The notes below the pieces were generated by a model. It searched no databases and had not been told where the DNA came from. It worked only from the letters and a program-made list of their open reading frames with translations. A program made the translations under genes and the position numbers. A stretch of 35,849 nucleotides of DNA, taken from assembly GCA_903863375.1 (NCBI GenBank), contig CAIPBT010000215.1:1-35849 (forward strand), given 5' to 3'. Below are positions 8,597 through 16,937 of the stretch, piece by piece. Source of the DNA: an uncultured Ferrovum sp. Its GTDB lineage: Bacteria; Pseudomonadota; Gammaproteobacteria; Burkholderiales; Ferrovaceae. Every line of letters starts with the position of its first letter. The first letter of the stretch is position 1.

Positions 8597-9259
8597 CTAC
8601 TGCACCAGGGATCGCAGCTGGTCGGCCAGCTGATGGCCGCCACCCTCGGCCTGCAGCAGGCGGGCAAAGCTGCCGTCCGGCTTCATCAGGAACAGGAACG
8701 AGCTGTGCTCGATCGAGTAATGCTCGCTGTCCGTCGCAGAGCGCTGGACTTTGACGAACACGCGGTAGGCGGCTGCCGCGGCATCGGTCTCTTGCGGGGA
8801 TCCGCGCAGGCCAACGATCCGGGCATCAAAGTGCTTCAGATAGGCGCGCAATTGATCCGCCGTGTCGCGTTCGGGATCGATCGTGATGAACAGGGGCTGG
8901 ATGCGTTCGGCTAGCGCCCCCAGGTCTTTCAGTGCCGCCGTCATCTGGTTGAGGACGGTGGGACAGGTATCGGGGCAAAACGTGAAACCAAAATAGATCA
9001 GCTGCCAACGATCGGGAAAGCTGCTTTCGCTGGTTGGCTGTCCATCCAGGGTCTGCAAATGAAAATGGCCGCCCAGGGCGACCATTGGGGCGCCGGCTTG
9101 GCCGGCACCTGGCTTGCTGACATCTGAACTGTGCGTTTCGGGGCTGCCGACCCCACTGGCGTCGGCAGTTCCGTTGGCAGCGCGGGCAGTGTCAGGTACC
9201 ACTACCAGCGCCGCCAGCAACAGCGCGGCCAGACCTTGCATCGGACCGCGCTGCATCAT
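8597..9259 (-). CDS. SCO1/SenC-family copper chaperone
   Basis: Thioredoxin-fold protein of 220 residues with an N-terminal signal or membrane anchor. The copper-binding set is visible: C95 and C99 in FCPDTCP and H185 in YSIEH. Family members deliver copper to the CuA site of cytochrome oxidase or act as thiol reductants for copper proteins. Its start codon overlaps the stop of the multicopper oxidase (TAATG, 1-nt overlap), implying translational coupling. A role in loading copper into that oxidase is therefore a reasonable inference. A low-complexity stretch (residues 29-58) separates the anchor from the domain. Confidence 0.9.
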   Translation of the reverse strand: MMQRGPMQGLAALLLAALVVVPDTARAANGTADASGVGSPETHSSDVSKPGAGQAGAPMVALGGHFHLQTLDGQPTSESSFPDRWQLIYFGFTFCPDTCPTVLNQMTAALKDLGALAERIQPLFITIDPERDTADQLRAYLKHFDARIVGLRGSPQETDAAAAAYRVFVKVQRSATDSEHYSIEHSSFLFLMKPDGSFARLLQAEGGGHQLADQLRSLVQ

Positions 9260-11289
9260 TACGGCAGAACCCGGATCAGGGCCATCATACCGTTGTCTTC
9301 GTGCGCCAGGATGTGGCAGTGGTACACGAAGTCGCCCGCCGCCGTCGGATCACGGAAGTCAAACTTGGCCGTGAAGCTCGGGTACGGATACTTCTTCAGG
9401 TAGGCGGTCTGCTGTGCCGCCGTCATGGCCGAGAACAGCGTGCCCGTGGCGGGATCATACGGAGCGCTGGTGACGGGGTCGACCGGCGGCTTCCAACCCG
9501 GAATGGTGTAGTCATCGCGCAGCTGCATGTCTGCCGGCGACAGGGCGACACCGTTAACTGCCAGCATCAGGTAGTGGATCTGGTGGATGTGGAACACATG
9601 CGCTTCCAATGAACGGTTCTGAATCGTCCAGGTTTCCACCGAACCAACCTTGGTGGTGATCGCCGGGGCAATGCCAGGCTGGTAGGTTGCCGGGGTTGCC
9701 CCATCCACCGTGATGTAGAAGTTGGTAGGCGAGGCCGGATCCAGCGGATTGCTCAGCACTTCGCTGAAATACAGCGTGCGGTTAACTTTCGACGGCGCCT
9801 GGAACAGGCCGTTGAAGCGCTGCGTCCAGGTAGCCAGGGACAGCGGGTTGACCGTCGGCATGGTCGGCAGGCCGGTGGCCGTGCGCTGGGTGGTGATGGT
9901 AGCCAGCGTGCGGCTGGGCAGGGCGTCACCGACCAGGCCCGTGTCATAGTTCAAGGTCTGGATCACGGCACTCTTGACCGACGCTCCCGGCGGGGCGATC
10001 ACGAACTCGGCGCGCTGGCCCGGGGCCAGCTGGATGGTGGTCTTGTTGACCGGGGCAGCGGTGGCCGGCAGCAGCAGGCCCAGCAGCGACGACAACAGGT
10101 TCTGACCGTTTTCCACGTTCACCGGCACACCGTCCAGGGCAACGACCGACACAGGTTGTGGCACACCGTCATACAGCACCTGGAAGTCCATGATGGCGTC
10201 GGCGCCGGTGTTCACCACACGCCAGAATTCCTTCTGACCCGACTGCATCTGGATCACGCCAGGCGGCGTGTAGGACGGGGTGGTGGTGGTGCTGGTGTAC
10301 TCGACCGGCACGTAGTTGATCGAGGCGTCCCAGGTGGGCACGATGTTGTTCGGGAACGGGTTCGGGGCCGGAGCGTTGCCGCCGATCAGCTTGTCACGGA
10401 ACACCAGCACGCGCTCGGGCAGGCCGGCTACTTCCGGGTGGAACTGCTCGATGCCATCGATAACCAGCATGCCGGACGCGCCGCCCTGCACCGACTGTTC
10501 GCCGGAACCATGCACGTGCGGGTGGAACCAGTACAGGCCGGGCGGCTCGTTGGTCGGAATCGGGAACGAGTATTCGAACGTGTCACCCGCAGCGATCACG
10601 GTGTGCGCCACGTTGTCCGACTGGCAGCGCGGGGTGACCAGGAAGCCGTGGTAGTGCACGTTGACCGACGAGGGGTCGGAGACAAACTGGTACTGCTCGC
10701 CACACTGGTTGCCGGCGACGGCGGCCGTGGTCTTGGTCGCGGGCACCGAAGGCACGCCAGCCTGCAGCAGGTTGTCGGCCGGCACGCCAAACGGGGTGAA
10801 CTGGCCGGCGTTGACGGGGGGAACCCGGTTGGTCACTTCGATGTTGAAGGTGTCGCCCGGCTTGCCATGCAGGATCGGGGCCTGGTTGCCGTTGACGTCC
10901 AGGAAGCAGAAGCTCGGGTTGCCCTGATCGTCCATGTCCTCATAGTAGTCGAGGTGAACGTTCAGTGCGCCGCCGCTGCTATAAATATGCGTAGGCTGCG
11001 GGATCACGCTGCCGGGTGCCGGCCGGGCACACGGATGTGCCGACGCGCGCGGGGCCAGCGCACCGATCAGGGTGGTCTGGCTGGAAATGCCCGGCAGGCC
11101 CGGCAGGCTGGCCGGAACACTCGGGCTAGGTGCCGCGACCGTCGCCGGTTGGGTAGCGGCTAGAGCGGCCCCCGCAGGCAGCAGGGTGGCGCCGAACAGC
11201 GCAGCGGCCGTCATGGCAACGCTACCGCGCAGGCGGAGTGCTGCCCGGCTGTTGCGGACCGTCGAGGGGTACAACTTTGCAGTAGTCAT
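9259..11289 (-). CDS. Exported multicopper oxidase (laccase-like)
   Basis: Protein of 676 residues with an N-terminal export signal (hydrophobic stretch ~25-45). All four copper-binding segments are present: VHYHG (H212, H214), FHPHVHG (H256, H258, H260), VFHIHQIH near 595, and HCHILAHEDNGMM near the C-terminus with the type 1 Cys, His and axial Met. Known activities in the family include oxidation of Cu(I), Fe(II), Mn(II) or phenols with reduction of O2 to water. There is no Met-rich insert of the CueO/CopA kind, so the substrate is unknown. It heads an operon with SCO and cytochrome c genes. Ribosome site AAAGGAA is about 8 nt upstream of ATG 11289. It is preceded by an unusually long non-coding region. 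Confidence 0.92.
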   Translation of the reverse strand: MTTAKLYPSTVRNSRAALRLRGSVAMTAAALFGATLLPAGAALAATQPATVAAPSPSVPASLPGLPGISSQTTLIGALAPRASAHPCARPAPGSVIPQPTHIYSSGGALNVHLDYYEDMDDQGNPSFCFLDVNGNQAPILHGKPGDTFNIEVTNRVPPVNAGQFTPFGVPADNLLQAGVPSVPATKTTAAVAGNQCGEQYQFVSDPSSVNVHYHGFLVTPRCQSDNVAHTVIAAGDTFEYSFPIPTNEPPGLYWFHPHVHGSGEQSVQGGASGMLVIDGIEQFHPEVAGLPERVLVFRDKLIGGNAPAPNPFPNNIVPTWDASINYVPVEYTSTTTTPSYTPPGVIQMQSGQKEFWRVVNTGADAIMDFQVLYDGVPQPVSVVALDGVPVNVENGQNLLSSLLGLLLPATAAPVNKTTIQLAPGQRAEFVIAPPGASVKSAVIQTLNYDTGLVGDALPSRTLATITTQRTATGLPTMPTVNPLSLATWTQRFNGLFQAPSKVNRTLYFSEVLSNPLDPASPTNFYITVDGATPATYQPGIAPAITTKVGSVETWTIQNRSLEAHVFHIHQIHYLMLAVNGVALSPADMQLRDDYTIPGWKPPVDPVTSAPYDPATGTLFSAMTAAQQTAYLKKYPYPSFTAKFDFRDPTAAGDFVYHCHILAHEDNGMMALIRVLP

Positions 11290-11707
11290 CGCTTGTTCCT
11301 TTGGTTTGCAGCTAATGCTGAGACAGTTAATCGGTTAAGTAATTGTTTAAAGTCAGTTGAACTTACTGCTTGCCGTGGCGTGTTGGAGGGCGCTCGGCCT
11401 ACGCCAACAAAATGTGTACTGCACTGATACTCGTTTTCGACTCGTTCTAAGCGTTTTTTGCTAAGAGCAGTACAAAAAAGCATCGGTACGACAGCCCCGT
11501 CATTTCCTGAACAATTTGGACTTTGTCCCGCGACAAACACCACGGGTGACCAGAAGTTTGCATCGTAGTCAGCACTGAGTCGGCGCGCCACGTGGAGTTG
11601 CGTGACAAACCCCGTAATTCACAGGGTAGGAAACCCGCATTTGCATGGTAGGGTTTTACGGGGGGGATACAGTTTATGTGGAAAGGTTTCCCACGCTTAA
11701 GCCCTGT

Positions 11708-11755
11708 CAAGATTCAGCGGAATTAACCAATTGGTTTTATGCTGACTTAATCTTG
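11708..11755. repeat. Nested dyad with 12-bp perfect palindrome
   Basis: The core AACCAATTGGTT (11725-11736) is a perfect palindrome. It is flanked by CAAGATT (11708-11714) with AATCTTG (11749-11755) and CAGC (11715-11718) with GCTG (11741-11744), extending the approximate symmetry to 48 bp. This could be an operator for a dimeric regulator or a structured leader element. The function is unknown. Confidence 0.5.
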
Positions 11756-11869
11756 TGTTTGTCTTGGACAAACGCGAACAGTGCGACGTGAAGCCGCGAT
11801 CTGTCTAAAAATATGTGTTAAATGCCGTTTCACAAACAGTGCAGAGGCTTGGCGCAGGCCTTAAGTCAG

Positions 11870-11886
11870 TACCCCACCCTGGGGTA
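11870..11886. promoter_or_regulatory. CsoR/RcnR-like operator candidate
   Basis: A perfect 17-bp inverted repeat, TACCCCA-CCC-TGGGGTA. Operators of the CsoR/RcnR family of metal-sensing repressors often have a TA-C-tract ... G-tract-TA layout. The copper-related operon on the left makes copper-responsive control plausible. The site is 580 bp from the oxidase start and 300 bp from pntA, so the target promoter is unclear, and no csoR gene is visible in the window. Confidence 0.4.
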
Positions 11887-12187
11887 GGGTCTATCGCTGA
11901 TCCGGAATGCGGGGAGTTCTGTATCTGACAATCGCCTAAGCACTGTAGCCATGGCCCTGGACAGGCCTTTTGGGCATCGGTTAAGGCCGGGCACTGGTGT
12001 GCCTGGCTGTCATTCCGCTAAGTGGCATAGCCCATTTGCGCCAACTGAACCGGGGTCGGAGCCGTCTTGTTGCCTGAACAGCGTAGAATGCGCGGTTTGC
12101 CGGCTCGGCCGGCCACGTGCAACCGCGTTGTCTGTCGGTTTGGCCGGCGACGGGTGATTGCTCTATCGAGTTCAAGGAGAACAGGCC

Positions 12188-13759
12188 ATGGGAATGATGA
12201 TTGGCGTCCCGCGCGAGGTACACCCGGGCGAACGGCGCGTGGCTGCCACGCCCGAAACCGTGCAGCAACTGATCAAGCTGGGTTTCGCTGTGACGGTGCA
12301 GGCCGGCGCTGGCGAGGCCGCAAGTTTTGGCGACGCAGCGTATGACGCGGCCGGAGCCAGCGTGGTGCCCGACGCCAGTAGCCTGTATGCGGCGGCTGAC
12401 ATCGTCCTGAAAGTACGGGCGCCGCAGTTGCTGGGCGACGGCCCGCAACATGAAGCCGACCATCTGCGGTCGGGGCAGGCCCTGTTGAGTTTCATCTGGC
12501 CGGCGCAGCAGCCGGCGCTGTTGGAGCGACTGGCAGCGCGCGGCGTGACCGTGCTGGCCATGGATGCCGTGCCCCGCATCTCGCGGGCGCAGAAACTGGA
12601 TGCTTTGAGCTCGATGGCGAACATTGCCGGGTATCGCGCCATTATCGAGGCGGCCCAGCATTTTGGCCGGTTCTTTACGGGACAGATCACGGCCGCCGGC
12701 AAGGTGCCGCCCGCCAAGGTGATGGTGATCGGTGCCGGCGTGGCGGGACTGGCCGCCATCGGCACGGCGCGCAGTCTGGGTGCCATCGTGCGCGCCTTTG
12801 ATACACGCCCGGAAGTGAAGCAGCAGATCGAATCGATGGGCGCGGAATTCCTCGAGATGGATTTCGTGGAAGAGGGGTCCGGCCAGGGCGGCTACGCCAA
12901 GCAGATGAGTGCGGCGTTCATCGAAGCCGAAATGGCGCTGTTTGCGGCCCAGTCGAAGGAGGTGGACATCATCGTCACCACTGCGCTGATTCCTGGCAAA
13001 CCGGCACCGAAGCTGATCACCGAAGCGATGGTGGCCTCGATGAAGCAGGGCAGCGTGATTGTCGACCTGGCCGCCGAACAGGGCGGCAACTGCGAGTGCA
13101 CGGTGCCCGGTACGGTCAATGTGGTGCACGGTGTGAGTGTGGTCGGTTACACCGACCTGCCGTCACGGCTGCCAACCCAGTCCAGCCAGCTCTACGGCAC
13201 CAATCTGCGCCATCTGCTGACTGACCTGACGCCGGGCAAGGATGGCCAGATTGTGGTCAATATGGAAGACGACGTGATCCGCACCGCCACGGTGATCAAG
13301 GATGGTGTGATCACCTGGCCGGCTCCACCCCTGAAAGTGCCGGCCATTGCGCCCGCCAAGCCTGCCGCAGCGATAGTGGCGGCGCCGAAACACGGCGAGG
13401 CTGGTCCGCCCGCCAGCGCCACCGGCACGGCGGTGACGATGGTGTTGGGGGCCCTGCTGTTTGCCCTGGTGGGTCTATACGCGCCCGCCGCCTTCCTGCC
13501 GCATTTCACGGTGTTTGTGTTGGCCTGTTTCGTCGGCTATCAGGTGGTGTGGAATGTCACGCCGGCCCTGCACACGCCGCTGATGAGCGTGACCAACGCG
13601 ATCAGCGGCATCATCGTGATCGGCGCGCTGCTGCAGGTGTCCAGCCCGTCTGCGCTGGTACAGGGCATCGCTGCCTTCTCCGTGCTGATCGCCACCATCA
13701 ACATCGCCGGCGGCTTCCGCGTCACCGCCCGCATGCTCAACATGTTCCGCAAGGACTGA
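12188..13759 (+). CDS. pntA: PntA, NAD(P) transhydrogenase alpha subunit
   Basis: Proton-translocating transhydrogenase subunit of 523 residues in the inner membrane, coupling hydride transfer between NAD(H) and NADP(H) to the proton gradient. Residues ~1-385 form the NAD(H)-binding domain I, with the start motif [14 protein letters not shown] and the Rossmann motif [11 protein letters not shown]. After an Ala/Pro linker, about four membrane helices follow (~415-515). This is the fused E. coli-like form, not the split PntAa/PntAb form. ATG 12188 has ribosome site AAGGAGA at 12174-12180. pntB starts 13 nt after the stop. Confidence 0.95.
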   Translation: MGMMIGVPREVHPGERRVAATPETVQQLIKLGFAVTVQAGAGEAASFGDAAYDAAGASVVPDASSLYAAADIVLKVRAPQLLGDGPQHEADHLRSGQALLSFIWPAQQPALLERLAARGVTVLAMDAVPRISRAQKLDALSSMANIAGYRAIIEAAQHFGRFFTGQITAAGKVPPAKVMVIGAGVAGLAAIGTARSLGAIVRAFDTRPEVKQQIESMGAEFLEMDFVEEGSGQGGYAKQMSAAFIEAEMALFAAQSKEVDIIVTTALIPGKPAPKLITEAMVASMKQGSVIVDLAAEQGGNCECTVPGTVNVVHGVSVVGYTDLPSRLPTQSSQLYGTNLRHLLTDLTPGKDGQIVVNMEDDVIRTATVIKDGVITWPAPPLKVPAIAPAKPAAAIVAAPKHGEAGPPASATGTAVTMVLGALLFALVGLYAPAAFLPHFTVFVLACFVGYQVVWNVTPALHTPLMSVTNAISGIIVIGALLQVSSPSALVQGIAAFSVLIATINIAGGFRVTARMLNMFRKD

Positions 13760-13772
13760 GGACCCCGCCGCC

Positions 13773-15173
13773 ATGAATCCTGGATTGACGACTGTTTCCT
13801 ATATTGGCGCTGCCATCCTGTTCATTCTCAGCCTGAGCGGCCTGTCGCGGCAGGACACCGCCCGGCGCGGCAACCTGTATGGCACGATCGGCATGGCCCT
13901 GGCAGTGCTGGCCACCGTGACTGGCGCTGGTGTCAGCAGTTATGGCCTGCTGGTGCCCGCCGTGCTGGTGGGCAGCGTGCTGGGCTGGACGCTTGCCGTG
14001 CGCGTCGAGATGACCGGCATGCCGGAACTGGTGGCCGTGCTGCACAGCTTTGTTGGCCTGGCCGCCACGCTGGTGGGCATCGCGAGCTACCTCGACCCGA
14101 ATGCCCACTTCGCCTCACCGGCCGAGCGGTCGATTCATGAGGTCGAGATCTTCCTCGGCGTATTCATCGGTGCGGTCACCTTCACCGGTTCCCTGATCGC
14201 CTTTGGCAAGCTGCGCGGCAGCATCAGCGGCAAATCGGTGCTGTTGCCGGCGCGACATCTGCTGAACCTGGCAGCGCTGCTGGTGTGCGTGGTGCTCGGT
14301 GGCCTGTTTCTTGGCAGTGACAACATGGCGCAGGGCTTGCCACTGTTGCTGGCAATGACCGCAATTGCCGCCGCCATCGGTATCCATCTGGTGCTTGCCA
14401 TCGGTGGTGCCGACATGCCGGTCGTGGTGTCGATGTTGAACAGCTATTCGGGCTGGGCGGCGGCTGCCACCGGATTCATGCTGAGCAACGACCTGCTGAT
14501 CGTGACCGGCGCCCTGGTGGGTTCGAGTGGTGCCATCCTTTCCTACATCATGTGCCGGGCGATGAACCGCAAGTTCATTGCGGTGATTCTTGGCGGCTTT
14601 GGCAATGCGCCGGCCAGTTCGGCGGCGGCGGCCGGACCGCAGGGAGAGGCGGTTGCCATCACTGCCGACGAGACGGCCCAGGCGCTGGCGGATGCGCGCG
14701 AAGTGATCATCGTGCCGGGCTACGGCATGGCCGTGGCCCAGGCGCAGGGCGTGATCAGTGAAATCACCAAGCGCCTGCGCGCCAAGGGCGTGAAGGTGCG
14801 CTTTGCCATCCACCCGGTGGCTGGGCGCTTGCCCGGGCACATGAACGTGCTGCTGGCCGAAGCCAAGGTGCCTTACGACATCGTGCTGGAAATGGACGAG
14901 ATCAATGAGGACTTTCCCGACACCGACGTGGTGCTGGTGGTAGGCGCCAACGACATCGTCAATCCGAGCGCCCAGGACGACCCGGGCAGCCCGATCGCCG
15001 GCATGCCGGTGCTGGAGGTCTGGAAGGCGCGCACCGTGGTGGTCTTCAAGCGATCCATGGCGACAGGTTATGCCGGCGTCGACAATCCGCTGTTCTTCAA
15101 GGAAAACAGTCGCATGCTGTTTGGCGATGCTAAGAAGAGCGTGGACGCCATCCTGGCGCACCTGCCGGGCTGA
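13773..15173 (+). CDS. pntB: PntB, NAD(P) transhydrogenase beta subunit
   Basis: Partner of PntA, 466 residues. The first ~270 residues are membrane helices (domain II). The C-terminal domain III binds NADP(H) and shows the family motifs [30 protein letters not shown] and [18 protein letters not shown] just before the start is a plausible ribosome site. The last 44 bp overlap the 3' end of the lipoprotein gene on the opposite strand, so the two transcripts converge with no terminator between them. Confidence 0.95.
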   Translation: MNPGLTTVSYIGAAILFILSLSGLSRQDTARRGNLYGTIGMALAVLATVTGAGVSSYGLLVPAVLVGSVLGWTLAVRVEMTGMPELVAVLHSFVGLAATLVGIASYLDPNAHFASPAERSIHEVEIFLGVFIGAVTFTGSLIAFGKLRGSISGKSVLLPARHLLNLAALLVCVVLGGLFLGSDNMAQGLPLLLAMTAIAAAIGIHLVLAIGGADMPVVVSMLNSYSGWAAAATGFMLSNDLLIVTGALVGSSGAILSYIMCRAMNRKFIAVILGGFGNAPASSAAAAGPQGEAVAITADETAQALADAREVIIVPGYGMAVAQAQGVISEITKRLRAKGVKVRFAIHPVAGRLPGHMNVLLAEAKVPYDIVLEMDEINEDFPDTDVVLVVGANDIVNPSAQDDPGSPIAGMPVLEVWKARTVVVFKRSMATGYAGVDNPLFFKENSRMLFGDAKKSVDAILAHLPG

Positions 15174-15738
15174 GTCTGCGCGGGCTGCCCGGAAGACTGG
15201 CGATCGCGGGGTCGGCCAAGGTGCCGCCCCGGCCTGGATCCGCATCTGGCGCACCGGCACTTGCCGTGCCGGATGGGAAGCGCATGGCGGCCTGCAGCAG
15301 GGCAGGATCAGCGAGAATATGTTCGGTCTGGGCCACGATTTCGCGCGCGGTCGCGCCATCCATCGTCAGCAGGTCCTGATGCACGCCCACCTGCAACAGG
15401 GTGGTGGTGCGTGTCACCGGTTCCACGCGCAGGCTGACGGACCGGCTGCCCGCCGTGGCGTCGATCCGCTCGCTGGTGCCGCTGTGATCGTGGTGGGTCA
15501 CCACCATGCTCATGCGGTCGAGGGCGGCCAGCACCGCCTGTTGCACCTGTTGGCTGTCCTCGCTGAACGTGCGCGTTGCGGTGGACGACATCTGATGATT
15601 GACCGCCAATCCGCCGCTGGCGGTCACCAGTCCCATCGTGATCGGGTCACAGGCCGCCAGCAACAGCGTGCTGGCGAGCAGCCATCGCGTCAGGGCTGGC
15701 AAGGGCGTTACATTCGGCGAGGGGGGCGAGGGGGTCAT
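15130..15738 (-). CDS. DUF3568-like lipoprotein
   Basis: 202 residues. A lipoprotein signal peptide ends in the lipobox LLAAC, so the mature protein is probably membrane-anchored on its Cys. The following ~110 residues ([20 protein letters not shown], then alternating strands) resemble the small alpha/beta DUF3568 lipoproteins of betaproteobacteria, whose function is unknown. The C-terminal ~45 residues are Gly/Pro/Arg-rich, unlike that family, and run antisense into the end of pntB, so a readthrough tail or lost stop is possible. ATG 15738 has a GGAG ribosome site 5 nt upstream. Confidence 0.65.
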   Translation of the reverse strand: MTPSPPSPNVTPLPALTRWLLASTLLLAACDPITMGLVTASGGLAVNHQMSSTATRTFSEDSQQVQQAVLAALDRMSMVVTHHDHSGTSERIDATAGSRSVSLRVEPVTRTTTLLQVGVHQDLLTMDGATAREIVAQTEHILADPALLQAAMRFPSGTASAGAPDADPGRGGTLADPAIASLPGSPRRLSPAGAPGWRPRSS

Positions 15739-15893
15739 GGTCACTCCAGGAACTGCGCGGCACGTGGGCCTGCAGGGACATGATCGGCGCAATCGCCCCC
15801 GGCGACAAGCTTTTTGCGGGAAAAATTCCCATAAAATAAGCAATGTTTTCAATTTTTTACCGCATAAATCCTAGAGAAAACATGAGGTTTACA

Positions 15894-15935
15894 CGGGGCC
15901 GCGGAAGCATCTTGCGACTGTAATATTTGGCCCCG
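15894..15935. repeat. Inverted repeat upstream of the outer-membrane barrel gene
   Basis: CGGGGCC (15894-15900) pairs perfectly with GGCCCCG (15929-15935) around a 28-nt AT-rich loop. The AT-rich region 15818-15890 to its left also holds GGGAA-AAA-TTCCC (15818-15830). These lie in the divergent region between the lipoprotein and barrel genes. No clear promoter pair was found. Confidence 0.35.
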
Positions 15936-15993
15936 GTATTCTTAAGTTGTACCCGCGGTGACTCTGGTACCGTGCAAGGTCGACGAATGGGAC

Positions 15994-16821
15994 ATGAGGG
16001 CGGCGATGCGCTGGGCAGCAGGCATAGCAGGACGTGGGGCGGCAGTGCAGGGATTGCGCGCAGGGCTGGTTCTGGCTGGGCTGGCCGGCCTGCCGTGGCA
16101 GGGGGCCTTGGCGGCCCTGCCCGACGAAATCCAGGTCTACGATGACGGCTTGAATGCCGCTGGCGATGTGGGTGTGGAACTGCACCTCAATGCCACGCCG
16201 TCCGCCGATCCGGCACCGGCTTATCCCGGCGAAATCACCACGGTGCACGGCCTGCGCCAGACCTTCGAGTTCTCGTATGGAGTGACCAACACGGTCGAGC
16301 TCGGCCTGTACATCCCGCTGGAATACACCGCCCAAGGCCAGGAGCGGTATGCCGGCCCGCGGGCGCGGCTGAAATACATCGCGCAGCAGGCCAGCGCGGA
16401 AGACCCTTGGTTTTATGGCATCAACTTCGAACTGTCGCACGTCAAGTATGTGTTCGAAGCCGCACAGGACTTCCTGGAGGTGCGGCCTATCATCGGTTGG
16501 CGTAATGATGACTGGCTGGTCAGCGGCAATCCTGTGGTGGGCATTCCGCTGTTGGCTGGCCAACGCACGGGCGGTCCTGACTTCAGCCCGGCCCTGAAAG
16601 TGGCACGCACCCTGGCACCGGGTTTCGCGGGGGGATTCGAGTACTACACCGCGCTCGGCCAGTTCTCCAACCTGCTGCCTTACAGCCAGCAAACGCACAC
16701 CCTGTTCGCTGCCATCGATGTGGATCGCAAGCCTTGGGTTTTCAACCTTGGCATCGGGCGGGGTCTGACCGCAGCGGCCGACCGCTGGACCATCAAGGCG
16801 CTGTTCGAGCTGCCGATTTGA
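15994..16821 (+). CDS. Probable outer-membrane beta-barrel protein of unknown function
   Basis: 275 residues. A signal peptide (hydrophobic ~20-40, cleavage near GALA) is followed by alternating amphipathic strands with many Tyr/Phe/Trp and a C-terminal strand ending FELPI, typical of small barrels. A segment like EFSYGVTNTVELGLYIPLEY recalls transporter-type barrels such as the MetA/phenol-pathway group, but I cannot assign a substrate. It lies 116 nt upstream of the Cyc2-like gene on the same strand and may belong to that locus. ATG 16006, with GAGGG 5 nt upstream, is an equally good start; GTG 15958 is in frame but would precede the signal peptide. Confidence 0.65.
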   Translation: MRAAMRWAAGIAGRGAAVQGLRAGLVLAGLAGLPWQGALAALPDEIQVYDDGLNAAGDVGVELHLNATPSADPAPAYPGEITTVHGLRQTFEFSYGVTNTVELGLYIPLEYTAQGQERYAGPRARLKYIAQQASAEDPWFYGINFELSHVKYVFEAAQDFLEVRPIIGWRNDDWLVSGNPVVGIPLLAGQRTGGPDFSPALKVARTLAPGFAGGFEYYTALGQFSNLLPYSQQTHTLFAAIDVDRKPWVFNLGIGRGLTAAADRWTIKALFELPI

Positions 16822-16830
16822 GCGCTGCGT

Positions 16831-16844
16831 TTGCGCTACATCAA
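16831..16844 (+). promoter_or_regulatory. Possible FNR/CRP-type box before the Cyc2-like gene
   Basis: TTGCG-CTAC-ATCAA matches the FNR consensus TTGAT-N4-ATCAA at 8 of 10 positions (one perfect half-site), about 95 bp upstream of the cytochrome-porin start. A small GC-rich hairpin (GGCGCC 16845-16850 and 16856-16861) directly follows and could instead end transcription of the barrel gene. Confidence 0.25.
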
Positions 16845-16937
16845 GGCGCCCTGACGGCGCCGGGATGACACTTCCGACATCGGCCTGAACCATCCCAGCC
16901 AGGGGCGGGCAGGCGTCTGATCTCTCGGAGGTGTTTC

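Larger units (their letters stand above)
11290..12187. other. 898-bp non-coding region between divergent multicopper oxidase and pntA
   Basis: No convincing coding sequence. The small minus-strand frames at 11286-11591 and 11447-11710 lack ribosome sites and protein-like composition. By eye the base composition is clearly more AT-rich than the flanking genes, especially 11300-11850. It contains a dyad around 11725-11736, GC-rich inverted repeats (CCCCGTAA 11610-11617 with TTACGGGG 11655-11662) and a CsoR-like palindrome at 11870-11886. The ribosome site of pntA (AAGGAGA, 12174-12180) is at its right end. It probably holds the divergent promoters and a long leader of the oxidase operon. Confidence 0.6.

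Noticed and set aside
11454-11479. T-rich/A-rich hairpin (TTTTTTG with CAAAAAA)
   Set aside because: Weak AT stem with a 12-nt loop and no gene end nearby; not convincing as a terminator.
11286-11710. Two small minus-strand frames upstream of the multicopper oxidase
   Set aside because: No ribosome sites, no recognisable family and unlike codon use; treated as non-coding.
11951-12157. Short plus-strand frame just before pntA
   Set aside because: No ribosome site and no protein-like features; it lies in the pntA leader.
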